Notes under the pieces: generated by a model
What the model saw: the letters and a program-made list of their open reading frames with translations, nothing else
The model's database searches: none
Told to the model about the DNA's origin: nothing
In this document: piece after piece, positions 31,106-32,651 of the stretch
How positions within the stretch are numbered: position 1 is the first letter of the stretch
Layout: each line of letters starts with the position of its first letter
Origin: CAZOKZ01 sp964580585
GTDB taxonomy: Bacteria > Sumerlaeota > Sumerlaeia > SLMS01 > JAHLLQ01
Length of the DNA stretch: 32,651 nucleotides
Assembly (NCBI GenBank): GCA_964580585.1
Contig: CAZOKZ010000052.1
Span: forward strand, 1 to 32,651
Reading direction: 5' to 3'
Position numbers and translations under genes: made by a program

Positions 31106-32617
31106 ATGAGTCGGTATTTACCAAGATTTTTAACACCGCAGGGAAATCCCGCGCGGTTGTGGGTGCGTCCGCAATGGGCGGGCGAAGGCGGCGCGCGCGA
31201 GTTGTTTCTGGTCAGCTTTCCGCTGATTCTCAGTGCCATTTCCGGCGTGTTGAATTTGTTTTTCGACCGGTATTTCCTGTCGCAGTACGATGTGCAGTAT
31301 CACATGACGGCATCGCTTTCGGCGGGTGTCACGTGGTGGATGATGTTGCAATTATTCATGGGCGTGGTTGGGTATTTGTCCACGTTTGTGGCGCAATACG
31401 ATGGCGCGGGACGCCAGGATCGCATTGGCGGTTGTATGTGGCAGGCGATGTACCTCGCGTTGCTCGGAGGCGTGATCAATATCGCGATCATTCCGTTCCT
31501 CCGTCCCTTGTTCGAGCTCGTGCATGGGGTGGGGACGTTGTCGATGCTCGAAGCGGAATATTGCCGGATTCTGAATTACGGTTCGGCGTTTTTGCTGCTG
31601 AACATCGCGATGAGCTGCTTTTACTCGGGTCGAGGAAAAACGCGATTTGTCATGGTGAACAGTTTCATCACGGCGGGCGTGAACATCGCGTTGAACAAGT
31701 GGTGGATTTTTAATCCACCCGAGTGGCTGCCCTTCATCAAGCCGGGTCTGACAGGCGCGGCGTGGGCAACGACGTGTAGTTTTGTGGTGAGCACAGTGAT
31801 ATTCGCCGCATTCGTTTTTTCGCCCAGGAATCAGCGCGATTTCAAGACGCTGAGCGCGTGGCGATTGGATTGGGCGATGATGTGGCGATTGGTGCGTTAT
31901 GGTTTTCCGCAGAGCATTCAGCAATTGGTCGATCTTATCGCGTTCACATTCTTCATTCTGATGTTGGGACGTGCCGATCCGCTGGCGCTCACGGCGTCGA
32001 ATATCGCGTTTACGATCAACCATATGGTGTTTGTGCCATTGTTTGCGATGAGCCAGGCGGTGTCGATTCTGGTTGGCCAATATGTTGGCGCGAAACGCGT
32101 TGAATTCGCCGAGAAGTCCACCTGCACGGCGGAATTAATCTCGATCGGTTTCGTCGCTGTGATGGCGATGACGTATTTGGCGTTTCCGGAATTCTACGTC
32201 AGCATTTTCAGCCACGAGGGACAATCGCCCGAAATGATGGCCAAAGTAGGGGAAATGGCGAAAGTGTTCCTGGTGTTTACGGCGATATACAGTGTTTCGG
32301 ACTGTGCCGGGATTCTTTACGCCGGAGCAATCAAAGGAGCGGGCGACACGAGTTTCGTAATGTGGGCGTCGGCTTTCACCTCGATTCTGGGATTGTTGAT
32401 CCCGACAGCTCTTGCGGTGCATTACGGTTGGTCCACGATGTGGATGTTCACGTTCGTCGCGGTGTTTGTTTATTCGTTTGCGGGCTTGTGCTTGCTGCGA
32501 TACCGCGCGGGGCATTGGAAAACGATGACGGTCATCGAGCACGATCTGGTGGCGGAAGTCGAACAGGAGCACGAACATCCGAAGGTCCCGCTCAAAGGCA
32601 CGAGCGAACTTCTGTAA
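31106..32617 (+). CDS. MATE-family efflux transporter
   Basis: This 503-residue inner-membrane protein has about twelve helices in two repeated halves. N-half segments are ELFLVSFPLILSAISGVLNLFFDRYFLSQY and the second half restarts at LVRYGFPQSIQQLVDLIAFTFFILMLG, with MSQAVSILVGQYVGAKR matching the MATE pattern; AGAIKGAGDTSFVMW is the typical late motif. MATE proteins export drugs, flavins or other cations by exchange with sodium or protons; the substrate cannot be read here. ATG 31106 is preferred over ATG 31100 because AGGA (31093-31096) is 9 bases before it. The acidic C-terminal tail (EHDLVAEVEQEHEHPKVPLKG) is cytoplasmic. It follows the sulfite reductase gene by 185 bp. Confidence 0.9.
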   Translation: MSRYLPRFLTPQGNPARLWVRPQWAGEGGARELFLVSFPLILSAISGVLNLFFDRYFLSQYDVQYHMTASLSAGVTWWMMLQLFMGVVGYLSTFVAQYDGAGRQDRIGGCMWQAMYLALLGGVINIAIIPFLRPLFELVHGVGTLSMLEAEYCRILNYGSAFLLLNIAMSCFYSGRGKTRFVMVNSFITAGVNIALNKWWIFNPPEWLPFIKPGLTGAAWATTCSFVVSTVIFAAFVFSPRNQRDFKTLSAWRLDWAMMWRLVRYGFPQSIQQLVDLIAFTFFILMLGRADPLALTASNIAFTINHMVFVPLFAMSQAVSILVGQYVGAKRVEFAEKSTCTAELISIGFVAVMAMTYLAFPEFYVSIFSHEGQSPEMMAKVGEMAKVFLVFTAIYSVSDCAGILYAGAIKGAGDTSFVMWASAFTSILGLLIPTALAVHYGWSTMWMFTFVAVFVYSFAGLCLLRYRAGHWKTMTVIEHDLVAEVEQEHEHPKVPLKGTSELL

Positions 32618-32651
32618 GAATTCGTATCGGCGCGCGCGACCCGAAGCCACG

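Overview
The window is about 32.6 kb of moderately GC-rich bacterial chromosome. It carries housekeeping genes (tmRNA, rplU-rpmA, mreB, a DAHP synthase gene, an argD-like gene, a sulfite reductase gene) mixed with lineage-specific membrane and secreted proteins. A lipoprotein, mreB, a GT-C membrane glycosyltransferase and FkbM-type methyltransferases point to an uncultivated, probably Gram-negative lineage. The multi-repeat secreted proteins and structured intergenic repeats would fit the PVC/FCB or a related candidate-phylum neighbourhood. I cannot place it more exactly from sequence alone. There is no phage, CRISPR array, insertion sequence with a transposase, or tRNA in the window.

Layout. 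1-1800: the end of an FG-GAP/VCBS-repeat protein, then a complete ssrA (tmRNA) gene encoding the tag ANIVDINEEVALAA, a mosaic of hairpin repeats directly after its CCA end, and a strong terminator. 1800-4700: a secreted BNR/sialidase-like protein with similar carbohydrate-binding-like modules at both ends and, convergently, a type I-beta DAHP synthase. 4840-6475: two AT-richer genes of unknown role, convergent to each other. 6476-8640: a minus-strand series of a SAM methyltransferase, an FkbM methyltransferase and a MarC-family membrane protein. 8640-9083: a gene-free stretch with a 115-bp element bounded by perfect 23-bp inverted repeats. 9084-11760: mreB, convergent with a PilZ protein, then a YhaM-like OB-fold/HD nuclease. 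12062-15097: a tight four-gene plus-strand operon of two bacterial-PH (bPH2) membrane proteins, a seven-helix membrane protein and an exported protein. 15149-20492: a minus-strand series of a very large alpha/alpha-barrel (six-hairpin glycosidase-like) protein with a disordered Pro/Ser/Arg tail, an RDD membrane protein with an extra exported domain, and a stand-alone LON-domain protein. 20697-23509: a small lipoprotein, tail-to-tail with a GT-C glycosyltransferase. 23635-27455: a CoA-disulfide reductase/rhodanese fusion, then on the minus strand rplU-rpmA, an inositol-monophosphatase/CysQ-like phosphatase and a small unknown protein. 27622-32617: a 160-bp imperfect palindromic repeat, an ArgD-like aminotransferase, a sulfite reductase behind a promoter overlapped by a perfect inverted repeat, and a MATE transporter preceded by a large stem-loop.

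Functional links. Sulfite reductase, the CoA-disulfide reductase/rhodanese and the CysQ-like phosphatase together suggest assimilatory sulfur and persulfide metabolism, although they are not one operon. The least explained gene sets are the PH-pair operon (12062-15097) and the alpha/alpha-barrel + RDD + LON series (15149-20492). The least explained DNA elements are the tmRNA-adjacent mosaic, the 23-bp inverted-repeat element and the 160-bp element before argD. Most other long open frames are antisense shadows caused by GC-rich codon use.
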